A DNA stretch of 64,000 nucleotides from Trochalopteron elliotii (taxonomy: Eukaryota > Chordata > Aves > Passeriformes > Leiothrichidae), in assembly GCA_024734555.1 (NCBI GenBank), contig JANPWX010020199.1, positions 993,985 to 1,057,984 on the forward strand, given 5' to 3'. The notes below the pieces were generated by a model that searched no databases, had not been told where the DNA came from, and saw only the letters and a program-made list of their open reading frames with translations. Shown here one piece after another: positions 28,901-43,900 of the stretch; within the stretch, counting starts at the first letter, position 1; the number at the start of each line of letters is the position of its first letter. A program made the position numbers and the translations under genes.

Positions 28901-31900
28901 GCTATGAAGAGTCTGGAGGGGAAGCCTTAGGAGGAGAAGCTGAGGTCACTTGGTTTGTTTGGCCTAAAGAAGAGGAGATTTAGTGGAGACCTCATTGTGG
29001 TCTTCATCCTCACGAGGAAGTGAAGGGGCAAGTACTGATCTCTTCACTCTCACCACCATTGACAGGACTCTAGAAAATGGCCTGAGGCTGAGTCAGGGGA
29101 GGTCTAGGTTGAATATCAGGAAAACATTTTTCACCCAGAGGCTCCCCAGGGAAGTCATCAGATCACCAGTGTTATCTTCAGTTCAAGAAGCTTTTGAACA
29201 ATGATCTCAGGCACATGGTGTGATTCTTTGAGTGTCCTGCACAGTTGTACTTCATGATGCTGGTGGGTTCCTTCCAACTCAGCCTATTCTGTAATTCTGT
29301 GAAAATCATTAGGAAAAATAAATTTCTTCAAGTGTTTGATTCTTGTCCATTAAGCTGTTTTTCTCTGAGCCTCCCGTGTTCTCAAATAAAATTGTTCTTC
29401 TGGAAGAATCAGTTGCAGTCTTGAGAAGACAAGACTGAGAGGTGATGTCATCAGTATAAATGTCTAAAAAGCAGATGGTGCTGGCTGCTTTGCAGTGGTG
29501 CCCATCAACAGGGAAAGGCACAATGGACATCATCTAAAATACAGGAAGTTCTACCTCAACATGAGGAAGAACTTTATATTGAGGATGGCTCTGGAGCAGG
29601 CTACACAGTGAGGTTGTGGAGTTTCTTCCCTCTGGAGATATTCAAAGTCCACCTGCAAAGGTCCTATGTCACCTTCTGTAGGTGGCCCTGCCATGGCAGA
29701 GGGGTTGATCTCCAGATGTCCTTTCCAACCCTAATTATTCTATGATTCTGTCATAGGAGATTAATGTGTTGTTCAAATCACTTTTGCTTTAGTGGTAAAT
29801 ATAATTGTACTGTCATGTTCTGCACTTCTGAGATGTGCAACTTCATAAAAAGGTATATTCAGTGTTCAGTGTAGAAGTGTAAGTGCTCACAAAGGAACAG
29901 TCAGCTCAGCGTTTTAAATGATTTTATGTTTTATTTGGAATGAGTGTGCCCATCTGAACTACTGTTTCATAAATAAACTATGATGGGGAAGTATTTATAC
30001 CATGTTCTTGCAAGCTTTTTCTGAATATCCCAATGCTGCTTTTCATTTCTGTTTCTACTTGCTACGTGTTAAGCAACTCCCAGGCTCTAGACAGTAAATC
30101 TGGTATTTCCAAAATAGTTACTTCCAAAATCGTAGTCAACTTTTTTTTTGTCTTTTGTTTATGATTTGGGATGGGAAAATACAGTGAACCTGAACCTAAA
30201 GTGTCTCTCTGTTCTAATATCGTGCCATCCTAAAGGCTTTACAAAGGTCGTATTTTTTCTTCTACCTCAATTTTGAGTTTTGAATTTTTGCCAGCCTATG
30301 AAAAAGCCTTGTCTGTTGCTGAGTCTGAAGAAGATAAAGCACATATCCTGACTGCCATGGCAATAATAGAATATAAACTGAACAAAGTGGATGCTGCAAA
30401 GACACTGCTGTTTAAGTGGTGAGTTGAGAAAATAATCAGAATGTGATATTTTATTGTACTGTTGAATTTTCAAATTTCCTTTTTGTGGGAACTCAGGTGG
30501 ATGTTTTCTTTATGTATTCCACCATAAAAGTAGAAATGGATGCAGTGTACTTATTCATGTAATATAATATATCTTTGTTTTATGATCTGTCTCTTTCACA
30601 TTCTTAAAGCAGTATTGAGTGGAAGAGCTGAGCAGTTTGGATGTCCAACATTCTTGAATGGTAGTTTTGAAAATTTCATCCTTTAAGATAATATTACTTT
30701 GTAGTTGTCCTAAGCACCAGGTGGTATTTTTGCTCTTTAGCTGTAAGAACTCTGAATGAGCAATGAAAATAATTTCAGTTTAAATAGTCAGAAGCCTCCG
30801 AAATAATTGTGTTCCCAGCAATGTAGACCAGGACAGTCCTGTAACTTTCCCATGAAAAGAAACAGATCTCTATTAGTTGTGCAATTAAGTCATGAATGCC
30901 TGATCTGTGGGGGCCTGTGCATCATTGTTAACCTCCTAGTAGCTACAGATTAAGAGTTACCATCTCACCTCTCAGGAGCAGCCCTCTGTAAGTAGAGAAT
31001 TCTGGTAGTGGCAGTGGCAGTGCAGTGCCTGTCTTACCAGCAGACTCCTGAAGTTACTAAAATAGTGGAGGTCCATTACCTAACAGAGTCTAAATCCCAA
31101 GTAATTGATGATTAGTTGACTAGGAAACTGATGTTTCCTGCATCTTATAGATCACTGCAGACTTTTATTTTTGTCATAAATGTGAACAATGAGAGTTTCT
31201 AATGGTGTTATTTGTTTGTGTTTTTAAAAAACACACACAAAAAAGAAAGGTAGTAAAAGGCTTAGGAAAGAAACATCACAGATTTATGTCTAGATCTGAA
31301 TGGGAAATAGTGCTGCAAATGTACATGATGCATTTTACTATTGGGAACAAAAATGATGCATTCTGGTCCAATAGACAGATGTCTGTCTTGACTGGAGTTT
31401 GTGCTAGATGACTTAAAGTGCTCGAGTAGGACCTTGAACATGAGGCCACCTTTTTCATTTCTCATAATCAACTTAGCACAGAGATTTTTAACAGTGAGTA
31501 TGTCTGGATAACTAGTATGATAAAACACCATTTCCTACTAGTTAAAGGGTCCTTTTCATGGCTGTTCAAGTTTGATTACACAGCTTTTATTTTTTTCTTG
31601 CTAGGGACTAGCAAGAAAACAAAACATAGAATATGAAAACAAAACATAGAATCAGAAGCTTACATTCTTGTCTTTTTTTGGAGGCAAAAGTAATCATTAG
31701 GAGCTTGATTAGGTGCCTGTAGTCATCTGGTCTTCAAGGATGTAGATCTAGCCTGATCCAGTATCCCACAGTGAGAGTGTTCATTCTGTGTAACTTTCAT
31801 GATGCATAGGAGCAAGAGGACTTAGAAGTAACAAGAACTCTCATGTTAACACCAAGTTTAGTTTCTGCTACAAAACAGTTGTCTCTTTCCCTCTTTCTGA

Positions 31901-34900
31901 TTCAACAGCTCATTAAAGGAACCTAGTACGGAAAGCCTGAGGGCTTTGTGCACACTGGGATTGGTAAAGCAGGATGCAACACTTGCAACAGCAGCCCTAA
32001 AAGAATTACTGAAGCATGAAAAAAGGGATGATGGAATTTATGAGAGATGTCTTATTGCATCTGCTGTTTATGCATTACAAGGTAGAAATGTGGCAATCCA
32101 GAGGGAAGTCTCCAAAGCAATACACAGGTATATAGTTTGTCTTGCTTTAAACTGCCTTGTAAATGTACTGCTTTGACTACATTGAAGAGTAAGCAAACCT
32201 GTTTATTTGAATCATTATTCTAAAAAAAAATTTTTGAAAATAATTTTCAGAGGTGAAGTCCTCACCTAAGGTTGTACCTTAAGCTGACAAGTTTGCTATC
32301 TTATTTCTGGAATCAAATAGCAGAAGTTTCATAGCTTGTTCAGTGTTTTCTGATTTTGTTTGGGTGGCTTTTTGGATAGGTATGTTAGTTTACTCTTCTG
32401 TGAAAGCATTTTTCATCCTGTGTAGCATAACCTTCAGCCTAGAAAAGTCCCTTGGGTTTTTATTTAATATTTAACAGCCTTTGGAGCTGTTCGTTCCATT
32501 AGCTACATGTCTGTTTAAATTTGATTTGATTACCCTTAGCATTCTGAGCCTTTCAAAGGGGAAGGCACACATCATAGTCTCTCCAAGTGTTTTTGGAAAC
32601 TATTTGCATGCAATTTTTTTTTCCAACTACAATTAAAATTCCTTGTTCTTCATACTATGAAGACAAGACTTGTAGCCCTAAAGTTTGGGTTTTTCCCATG
32701 AATATGCATCCTGTTCATTTTATTTCTTTAGCTGGCAGTATAATTTCAGCATTGTGTTGTTTGTTCTTGCCCATGTCTATCTTTTACTACATTGGCATTG
32801 TTTTCTTAATTGAAAAAGTCTAATTGGTATTTATAGCAAGCGCCTGCTAAGTCCTGTAAGACCAGAAAGTGTAATGCCCTTTTCTTTCCCTAGTTACCCT
32901 GATAATCCTGCCCTTTGGTCTCTTCTGTCTCAACTAGTTCCACTATATGCATTAAAAAAGCCCAAAGTAAGTGTATTGCTAAAAGTAAGTATAATATATG
33001 TGCTGTTTACATTCCAAGTAGTCTGTGTTGTTTCTTAACTGGAAAAAACCCCACCCTTTAGTGTGTGGATTTTCCCCAGTTAGTATGAAAACTTAAGGCT
33101 TACATACAGAGCAGTGCACAGCCACATACTGAATTTGTGTACCATTATTTACATCTTCCATGAGGTAATGGTTCTGGAAATAAACTTAGAGGAAGGATCT
33201 GCTCGAATTATGCCAATAGTAAAAGACTATGCTATGTATAATTTCTTTTGTTTAGTTTTATAGAGATGTGTTTATGTAAATAAATATATAGTAAGATTTA
33301 CTTGTGTTTAATTTGGTTAATGTAGTCATCTTCAGTTTCCACATTATTCAGTGTTTTCTTGCCACTTTTCTGCATATTATTAGCTTTCCTCCAAATCAAT
33401 ACTCCTTGTCTTAATTTATGTCAGTTATATAAACAGAAATAGCACCTGAAAGCAAACCCTTTTCAATATGGGGCTAAAACTGGAAAACATATGGATGAAC
33501 TCTAATCTAGAATATCTCTTGCTAATTTTTAGTAAAAAGATCATGCTGTAAGCAAGGACATTGCCTCAACATACAAATTTTGTAGTTGTGAATAACAAAG
33601 ATAAAAAGACTTTGGCATTATATTTTGCATAAAATTAATTAGCCATGTAAAGAAATCAGTTGTTTGGTTTTTTTTTAATCTTGCAGGGAGGAGCTGTGGC
33701 AGGAAGTGTGGCACATACACTTGATGTAAACCATGGAAAGGTTTGTCTTTCTTAAAATGCTGATTTTGTAATTCCATAAACAGTCCTAAAATTAATTCTG
33801 TCTGATCACTTACAGTATTAGGTAACTCTTATGTTCTGTTTTATAGGAAGTCCTGCTGAATATTGCCGTTAATCAGTTGGTAGCAGGATGTCACATGTTA
33901 GAAGATAAGAAAAACAGTCCTCTCAAAAATATTCAGAAGGCCATCCATGTCTGTCCAGGTTACTCTTGTTCTCAGACATAGTAGTGATTGTTCATCTTTT
34001 TATCCATCAGTAGCAAAAATTACTGGATTAAAGTACAGTCTACTTTTGTTGGGTTGATTTGTTATTTATGGCTATCCATGTATCTTTTGGGGAAAATACT
34101 TAGAGTGGAAATTGTTGTTCCAAAATTTGGAATTTGTTGTTCCAAATTTACTGGAATGGGAATTAAGCCAGACAATAAGAAAAACATCACTGGGTTTTAA
34201 AGCTTGTTCTAAACTATGAGTAATTTTTTAATCTCTCAACAGGAAAAGACATAAGTATTATTTAGTATACTAGACAAAATTGAAAAACATATGTTCCTTC
34301 AGTATGCAACACCAGACAGAAGAGAATTATTTATCTGCCTTGAGATTTTGATTAGAAAGGTTCTGTTAAAATGTGTGGATTATGAAGAGATAAAGAGATA
34401 GAGAACTATATGGTTGTGTTACTAAATGGTCTTCTTCCTTTAGCATATGAAGTGCAAACCTGGTGCAGTTTTCAATTGCTGATTTGTACATGATAGTGAA
34501 ATACTAAAACATTGCTTCTAGAGTTATTTTGCTCTCACACATAAGACTGGCTTGCCAGTTAAAAGTTTCAATTACTTTCATACACAAAATATGAGTGTAT
34601 GAGCTATTTAAAAGCAGTATACTTTACATTTTACTTTGTTAGATCTTCAAGCTTTATTTCATTTTGCCAGCAAAATGGTGGGGATGAAAATTTGGATAAA
34701 TAAAATCTCTAACTTGAGCTCTGTCTGGTTCAGGACAGAGGTTGCTCTTAGAGCAGTAGGTGTTCTTCACAGGGCTATTTAAAGGTGAAGTTGACACCAG
34801 AAGTAGCTGGCTGTGGAGGTAGGCACCTATTGCTGCAACTTTCATTCTGAGGGGTAGAACAGACTGAGTCTGTATGACTGAAAGCTGTGGATGGCATCTT

Positions 34901-37900
34901 GGGATTTTTGCTGCCACCTTGGGTTTTGTTACGACTCTTCAGTGATAGCCAAGATGAATCTGTGTATTCAAAAATAAACTGGCAGCTTCAGGTTAGCAGA
35001 CTGAAGCTATCTGTGAAAAATACATTAGTTTGCTTTAGAAACAGCATCTTCATTTTATAATCTGATGAATCTTACTAGTTAGACATAAGTAGTTATCACC
35101 TTTCTTGGGATTGAGCTCAATTGCTTCTCTTACTGTTGGTATCTTATTTACAGTGTATGGTTCTATTGATACATATGCTTTTATGCTTTGTCAGGTAAAG
35201 ACCATTTTAAGTGAACTACCAGCGTATTTAGAATGGGCATGAGTTCCCTTTGACCATTATTTTCTAGATAATCCTGCTGCATGGGCAGTGTTAATGGCAG
35301 CCTGTCACGCTGAAAACACTGTTGTCTGTCTAAACAACACTGAACCGAAACGAACCAGTCTAGAGATGACACTTGTGTCTACAGTTTCAGCCAAAAGTAA
35401 GCTATACAAGTTTCCTATTTTAAAGAAGCAACATTATCTAAGCTTGCAATACTCTTCTGAACTTGCAAATAGGCTGAGGATTACTCAATAGTGGTTTGAG
35501 CTGTAACTGTATTTTACACAAAAAAACCTTTAAATTCAAATATACAGCTAGGTTTAGATACTTAATGGCAGTTTCCTTTCCCCTCCGAGGCTTCAGATGG
35601 TTTCCTAAAACAGTATTTCTGAACTCTGGTACCTACACCCATGAAAGTTGTGGGTGTATCTCATTGCAGCAGCAGTATTTACATGAAAATGCTGAAGTAA
35701 ATTTGAGTTCTGTAACTCTTCCAATAGATGCTAATGTCCATAGTGTTTTGAAAACTGAAATTAAAATTCCATGTTTGATTGATCTCAAACAAGTAACTCA
35801 AATGGCGCATGCTTATTTCACCTCACATTTTTAATTTTGCCATCTTTCAATGTTCCTACTAATGAAGGAAGCCATGTCACATTAAAACTCATAGAAGATG
35901 TTCCTTACCAGATCTAGGCCCTGTGACCATGGTATGGTAGTACAGCATCAACACTAATCTTAGTTTAAGTGTGTTGTCTGTCTTTACAGCTGGAGAAAGT
36001 AACCTTCCACATAGTTATGTCCGTACGCTTGAAGACTGGTGTCTGTGTCAAGCTATTACCAGTCTAGAGGAGGCTGGTAAACTGTCAGAAGCTGAAGCTC
36101 TTTGCAACAAGGTATGATGGTGTCACACTGGCAGATTGTGGTAGAATTGTATACAGGCCATTATTTTTGTGCATTATACAGGAAGGTAGGTAATGTTTGA
36201 ATGAGCAACTGTCTGTTCCATCGGAGCTAAAAATACAGTAGTTCACAGAATCACAGAATATTCTGAGTTGAAAGGGAGCCACAAAGATCATCAGGTCCAG
36301 CTCTTAAGTGAATGGCCTGTACGGGGATCAGACCTTCAACGTTGGCATAATTAGCACCATGCTCTGACCAACTGAACTGATTGTTGGCATATTCTCTCCA
36401 CCCCAATATACTGTTTGCAACACCAAAGCTACATTATTAGTTGAAGCAAGTAGTGTGTGTCACGATAAAGCTGAAGTCTGTTCTTCCTGCCTAGAATTAA
36501 GCAAAACATTACCAAAATTCTGGGCAAGAAGTCAGGGTGGGAGACCGTACATGGGGCTTAGATTTCTTCTGGATTGTGTTGATACATTGTTTCAGAGGCC
36601 CAAGTGGATGCTACAAGTTTAATTATTTAAAAAAAAAAGTCTTGCAGCAACATAGCTGAGGAAGGGAGCCGGGCTGTTAGCAACATTCAAGAAGGTGTTC
36701 ATGAGCAGAAGACTTGGCAAAAGACATGCAAAAGTCTTGATTTTCATTAAGAAAAATTACTAATCACATGCAAATGTGATCCTTGGTTTTGGTATATTTC
36801 ATTAAAGTGGATGGGAATTTAAAAAAAAAAAAGAAAGACAAAAAGATTGTGGAATATGTTGGTTTTCAGGAGTAAGTACTTTCTTGCCTCTTTGTTTGTT
36901 TGGTGAGGTGTTTTTCTTTTCTGGCCAACATGTCTACTGACTTGCCTTATATTAACAATGATCAGAGATTTCAAGACATACAAGATCTGTTCTTCCCCTG
37001 GTTTGGGTATGGGGGAAGGTTTTGGTGGATTTTGCTTGGATTTTGTTGAGTTTGTTTGATTAAATAGCCTGGGGAGAGGACAGTCAGTGTCTATAAATTA
37101 GTAAAGGAAAAAGGATAACATTCCCTAGTACCACAAACTCTCAGGGGCAGTTTTGGACCCCAGAATTCTCAGAAAGCAGTGTAACTGGGAGTGGTGAGTC
37201 AGAGACCACTGTCATTCAGTTGTGAAGAATCCACAGGCAATATACTTTGTTAAAAAATGTGTGAAAAGTACAAGTATTGTTTGTTAAAACAAATCTGTTT
37301 TGAGTTAGAATTCTTGGAAGTATTGTGATTCCAGCATGGAAAATAAGTGAGGTTTGCAGAAGTTTCATTTGCTTCACCTGAGCAGAGTAAAGTGACAGCT
37401 AGCTGGTTATCTGTCTTTGTTTTTTTTGTGTTTGTTCAGAGAAATACTGTCTGGATACCTGCTGTTACTGAAAAGGAAATGTTTAGTAAAGTGCTTCTGT
37501 TCCAATGAAATCATGTGCCTTATCTGAGAAAACTGAAATTGCTTGAAGCATAATCAAGGGTCCCTTTTCCCTCCAGGACAGGTTTTTGCCTCTGTTAATA
37601 GGCCCTAAACTTGTAATAATTGTCAAATTAAGCAAGAACTGTCTTTCAGAAACCTATAACAGTAGGAAATGTACAAAATTGAGCTTAGAATTCAAATGTA
37701 TTTTGGGGACAGAAAAAATGTTACCTGTTTTTATCAGTCAGTCCCTGGAATACTCCTTTGTGCAGAGGAGAAAAATGCTGTTTCAAGCTTCCTGAGAATA
37801 TTTTCAATGTTGTTTTCTATAAAGAACAGGACGAAAAATCTAAGTATCCTTGATATTGGGGAATGATAATTCTGACTTTTGGTTTTAGGGTTTAAAAAGC

Positions 37901-40900
37901 TGCCCTGAGCACCCTGCTCTGTTTTTGCTTTTGAGACAAGTTCAGTGTAAGCAGCTGTTGCAGTCTCACAAAGAACTTCCAGACAATATCCTGGAGGAAC
38001 TTCGCAAAACAGTCATGTCCAGTTCATCCTCAGCCACAGCCTGGCAAGTAAGTGTGAATCTTTTCCCTGACTGTTGTGCCACTCTCACACCTGCTATAAG
38101 GGGGTGAATGTTTATTTTACTGCTTGATTTTACTTATCTGTCATTGCTGACAGTTGGTGACAGAAAAAACAGCCTAAATTCTATTTGTTCCAAAGTTGAA
38201 ACATCATGTTAACTTTCATAAAAGTTGAAATATTAAGGACTGCTAGTAAGAACAAGCAGACGTGGAGACAGGAGAATTAAAAGCTCGAGATAAATGCGTG
38301 GGATCCCTGTCTTTAGGGATTTGTGATTTGACATGTGAACAGAAACCAGTGAAATACTTCATAGCCCATAAGAATAAATGGAAGTAAAAGGTCTAACACA
38401 ATTTCTTATTTTGGGTCTGAAAACCTGAATAAGTCTATTTCTCCATTATGTCGTGACTTCAGGTGTTACTGTTCTTTTGAGTAAGTTGATTCTGCAGAGA
38501 ATCACTCCCAGTAACATTGTTCACTAATTCCTTTCCATGGCATGATGAGTGATCATTTTTAGTTGAGACGAAGGTGCTAAAGCTCACTTCATATGCTGCT
38601 TCTATGAGTCAATCTGAGAAGTCTCACACATGCCAAGAGATCCTTTTGATGATGCAGCACCAAATATGTTTATTTTCTAACAGCTGCTTTTTAGTTTACC
38701 AGTTACCTGTCTTTAGCAATGTAAGTAGCACATTGTTTAGAAAAATTCTGTGAACTTCTATATGTAGCTGAAGGATTTATGATGCTCCTCTGCATGTTGA
38801 TAAAATAAAACCCTGTTTCTGGTAAGATTCAGTGAAGTTGATTTCACTCTTAGAAGATCAGTGCAAGGCTGCTGTGCAGACATGATCTAACTTCTTAGAA
38901 GGCTGCAGATCCTCTTCTCTTCAGAAACACCAGGAGCATTATTTCTGGGAAAGATGCTTTTTTGATGCATTTTTCTGTGACTTGTGAGACTTCATCTTTC
39001 TGAACAGAGAACTCACTCAGGCTGAATTTACAAAATAGGGGACACGCAAGAAATTATTGTATCCTCTATTTTAATAATATTTTTTTAAATTAAACTGGGG
39101 GTTGTATACATTCTTTTTGCATCCCTTGCGTAGCCAAGCGATCTTGCTTACCCAGGGAGAATAAGTAAAATGAGTGCATGTGATGTGGGGAGTAGGAGGG
39201 GATGATTTGTTGTGGTCTTCTTAATCCACAGGTAAGATACCTGTGAGGAAGATCTTTTTAGTCTTCAATTAAAGGAACTATTTCTCAGGGTTTAGCATTC
39301 TGAAAACTTGGCTGCTACATATGCTCCTAGTGGACAAATTTATGTTTTTATGTTTTCTGTCTCGAGACTTCCTATGAATTTGATTTATCCATTGTGATGC
39401 CTTATGATTTCACTACCTTAGAGGGGCTATTAACTTTTCTTTCTGGTTAAGTTCTTGGCTTTTGTCTAAATTCTTATGTAGGATTTAGGAGTGCTGCTGA
39501 ACTGCTGTTCTGATGGCTGTTCTGCTTTGTGTGCTGTGACTTGTCAGGAAAATAGAGAAAAGCAGATCTGTCAAAGCTGCCTTTGTGCCTTTGCATGAGA
39601 ATTCTCTTTACTTCTTGAGTGCTAGACATCTTCAGCTGCAAAGAGCTGAGACTGAGGGAAGCTTTTTTTTCTCCACATTAATTAAAATTTTACTCTAAAA
39701 AGCAGGCCTGCAGCTTGATATCAAGAATGCACAATCTCACTAGTGCTAATTAGTACTTTCCAGTGTATTTCTCTTTGTAATTGGAAGTAACTTCCATGTA
39801 CCAAAAACGGTTAATAATTTTTGCACCTTCTAACACCAGGCAGTCTTTAGCTAGGAAAAGTCTAGAGGCCTTTGCTCAAAAGCAAGGGAATTGCTTTGTT
39901 TACTTCGTGATCAGGCAAAGGATATTTCTAAATATGGCTTACACATCTTCATGCATATCATGTACATGTCAAGCATTTGCAAATATGGCTGCATCTGATT
40001 CAAAAAATGTGTGATGACTACAGAATTAAAGATAGAGAAGCTAGAATCCTTTTCCTTCTCTTCATGAGGAAATGCAGGACATCTTGTGCTGGCAGAGCAG
40101 GCAGCAGCTGAGAGAATCTATCAAAAAAAGCCCATGAGTGGGCTAGGGAGCTCTCAAAATAAGTTACTGTAGTGACATGTACTGCCAGCTCTGCAGCAGA
40201 CTAATTTTTTTGCAGGGCAATGCACAGTATGTTGTTGGAATGAGGGGTGGGTGTATGGTTTTAGCTAATAGTATGCTGTGGTACTCTCATAAATTGGACT
40301 AAACAATATTACCTGAGTGTATTTTAGTAGCTCCATAACTGATTTTGTTGGATGTTTATTTTCAGTGGCTGGCGAAAATATATCAGTCTCAGAGAATGAT
40401 GACTGGAGCAGAGATGTGTTACAGAAAGAGTCTGCAGTTGGCATCACAGCAGGGCAGCTGGAACGGGAAGTTATCCAGTCTGCTCAAACTAGCTATGCTT
40501 GCACTGGAAATCTGCATGGTAGGATAACCAATATAACATTGCTGCATGATTTTAACGGAAGCTGGTGGGATACAAGGCTTCTGTAGTCATTAAATTAAGC
40601 CCCTGTTGAAATGACTTTATGTTTTATGAATCACAGCTAGAGAATAAAATGAGACTTCAAGAGGCAGTGGCATATTCTTAGAACATGTCTTTGTAAGAGA
40701 GGCTGCAGTGTAATAATCACATAGAACCACTTTGGGTCTAAGAGGCTCACTTGTTCAGTAAGTCTTGTCTGTAACAATTTTAGTTTGATCATCCAAATTG
40801 ACATACCCTTCAAATGTCTGTCCTCTTGTTCAGATAACTGCCTCAACAGACATTTTATCTTCACTGATGCCTGGAGAAGTCAGTCAGTCATATTTCAAGT

Positions 40901-43900
40901 ATTTTTATGCTGTGTGGTCATTTCCAAATATTATGCCTTGCACTGAAATCTAAGAATAATCTAAAGGAATTGTATCTTGTGGAATAAAGAAGAGTATTCT
41001 ATTCCATGCACTGGGAGACAAGGTGAACATACCTCAGGGTCTTGGCAAGTGTTTATCCTCTTCAAGCAGTGTCACTTTAGAAGCGTGAAGTGCACTACCA
41101 GAATTTAAAGTCTACTGTAAAATGTTGATGCTGCTGTGATCTTGGCTAATGCTTTTTCACATTTTAATGACTTACCCAGCTGTAATCCAAATTATGCAAA
41201 GCAACCCCATATATCCTGAGATCTTGTGTAAGAAAGACAGTCAGATTTACTGAGGATAAAGCTGCAAAACTGTTCTCCTTTTTGGAGAAGAGAGTTGTCC
41301 TCAGTTTCCTTCACAAGTCCATTGCTTCCAAAGGCAGAATTTGTCAAGAAGCAGTATTTCTCCTGCTGTTATTCTGTCAGTTTTTAGTGGTCTGCTTTGT
41401 TTTTTATTCCTCCTAACTGCTTTCAGGGGTCTCAAGATACCATCTAACTTTATTAATACTATTTCTTTAGTGGCTGGCCTGAATTGCCTAAGAAAAAACA
41501 AGGCTTTGTTTAAAAATGTGATTTGTATGAATTTGATTATCTCATCTCAACTTTTTAAGTGAGGAGAGAAGCTGATAAGTGGATATTTTTTTGGCATTTC
41601 TGCACTGGTTTAATGAAATGTATAAAAGCCTGGTGAAAATCTTACTCAGATACAAGAAAGCTCTGTATTTGAAAATTGCTGGTCTCCCAGTTATCTTCCA
41701 AGTAAAAATTTGGTCACCCTTTCAAGTGCAGTAATTTGAATGCTGTCCAGACACAAGGGGGGATAATATGGTTTTTCTAAAGCCAGTTTTTCTTTCTTTG
41801 CTTTTCTTGTATTCTTAAGATGCATGGCTTTGCTCAGTAGTTGCTCTGTCAGATAATTGCACTCTAGGAGTTGATTTTGACTTCTGGGGATAAATTCTAC
41901 ATTCCAGAATCATTTTATATGTGGTATGAAGATTTACAAGGGTTTCTGAAGCACTACTAAAACTTGTGTGAAAAAACAAAAAGACTGTTTGCATAAATTA
42001 GCAGGAGGAATGCTGGCAAGGTTGATCCTAAGTAAGTTAACATGACTTTTCTAGGCACTTCTAACCACTGTTAGTCTGGAGGTTTTTTTAAAAAACTGTC
42101 TTTCTAACCTGCTAAATACTTCTCAGAACAGCTTGAATTAAACCTGCTTTCTAGAGAGATGCAAATATACTACAGTTAAGTCCTTTTTTCACCTGTTTTT
42201 TCTTCTCCTTTTTTAAAAATGTCTTTTATTATCTTCTCTTTCTTTCTTTTATTTTTAATTTTTTTAATAGGCTAATGTGTCAGATGAACACTGGCCTTCC
42301 TTGGTTCAGGAGGCAACAACTGAAGCTTTGAAACTTTCTCCTTGCCCCTTGGCAGCTCTGCTTCAAGCCCTGCTACAGTATAATCGCAAAATGGGAGCAA
42401 GGTATGTGTGATATGTTAAGTTTTCAGTGGAATGCAGTGTCTAAAAATACAAATGGTCATTATCTGCAGATCTAACTTCAAGAACTTAAAGAAACTTGAA
42501 AGCAGAAATTAATTTTTGAAACAGTGTGGCCATTAAAAGGGAGAGGGGAGGAGGGGTTAGTAATGTAGGGAGCAGCCAAATCTTATATTATGTGTAAACA
42601 AAAAAAAAACAAACAAAAAACAAACAAAAAAAACCAAAAAACAAACAAACAAAAAAAAAACCCCAAACAAAACAAAACAAAAAAAAAACAGCTGTAAGAC
42701 AACTTTTATTTTAAAAGCATGTTATCTAATTAAATTCCTAAGAGAGACTACTCATTCTGAAAAATCTACTAAAATAACACAGCGGAAACAGATATCACTG
42801 CCCTGACTACTGCTGGGATTAATTTTGATCCTAAATTGGGCTTACAGTGAAAGCTCATGCCCGTTTCTGAACAGTCCATTGGACACTGGCTTTTTGTGGA
42901 AGGGGGGAAGCATTTAGGGAAGGGGTTTTTGGAATCTTCCTGTGTTGTGTATTTGGTTATGTCCATTTTGTCTTTTATAGTATTTTTGCTTAAGGTATGA
43001 AAAATTGGAGGATTTTGTATGGTTTTGTTCAATAATTCACCTGTTTTGTAGATAATTCTAACAAACTGGCTTACTTTTTTGTTGGCTCTTCAGATGACAG
43101 GCTAATGTGATTGTGATGGTTGTTGCTGACAATAAAATTAAGACAAAAACTTAATTAAAATCAGTCTTATTTCAATTCCAGATACTACCTTACGTGAACA
43201 GTGTATCACAAGATCTAACTGATCTGCCTAGGTGTTTCAAAATCCTAAAACAAGAAATTAATATTAAATACAAATAGCAAACAAAAACATGTAACTTCTC
43301 AACAGCCTGTTACATCACAATGTACTGGAATATCACATTGGCTATAAAGGACAGAATTCTTAGAACAAGAACCAAAACTGATGGAGCACCAGTGAATGAA
43401 TATGACGTCCCTACATGTTGTTGCCAGTTTTTACCAGATTTCTAATGGCACTATGATTTTGAAAATCCCTTTAGGGGATGGTGTATGTTAGGTATATGGT
43501 GCATTGGCGTTGGAAGGTAGTATCAACCAAACAGAATTTTAGACTTTGTGTAGTAATCTATTTGAATTACCTTTTTTTCTGCAATTTCACCTCTTATCTC
43601 TGTTTCAGGAGCTGCAATAAGGGCTTTCCTATATATTACTTCTGGCCATTGTTGCTTGCTTTGTTATGTTACATGGGGCCCGTTCAGTTGAATTTGGTTT
43701 GGATTATGTTTTGATTACGTTTCCAGGGAGACTCGGCGAATGTTGGAGAGAGTAGTTTATCAACCAGGGAATCCAGAAACCATAGTGTCGGTGGCACGCT
43801 GGTACCTCCTGCAACACCTGTATGCCAAAGATGATTGTGAATTAATAGATGTAAGACAGTTCACCTTATACAGAATTTTTATCTGTTCATATTTGATATT

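Noticed and set aside
36307..36381. A tRNA-Ile gene on the - strand
   Set aside because: The tRNA-like part is mutated in stems and anticodon region and fused to a CR1 tail, so it is a SINE head.
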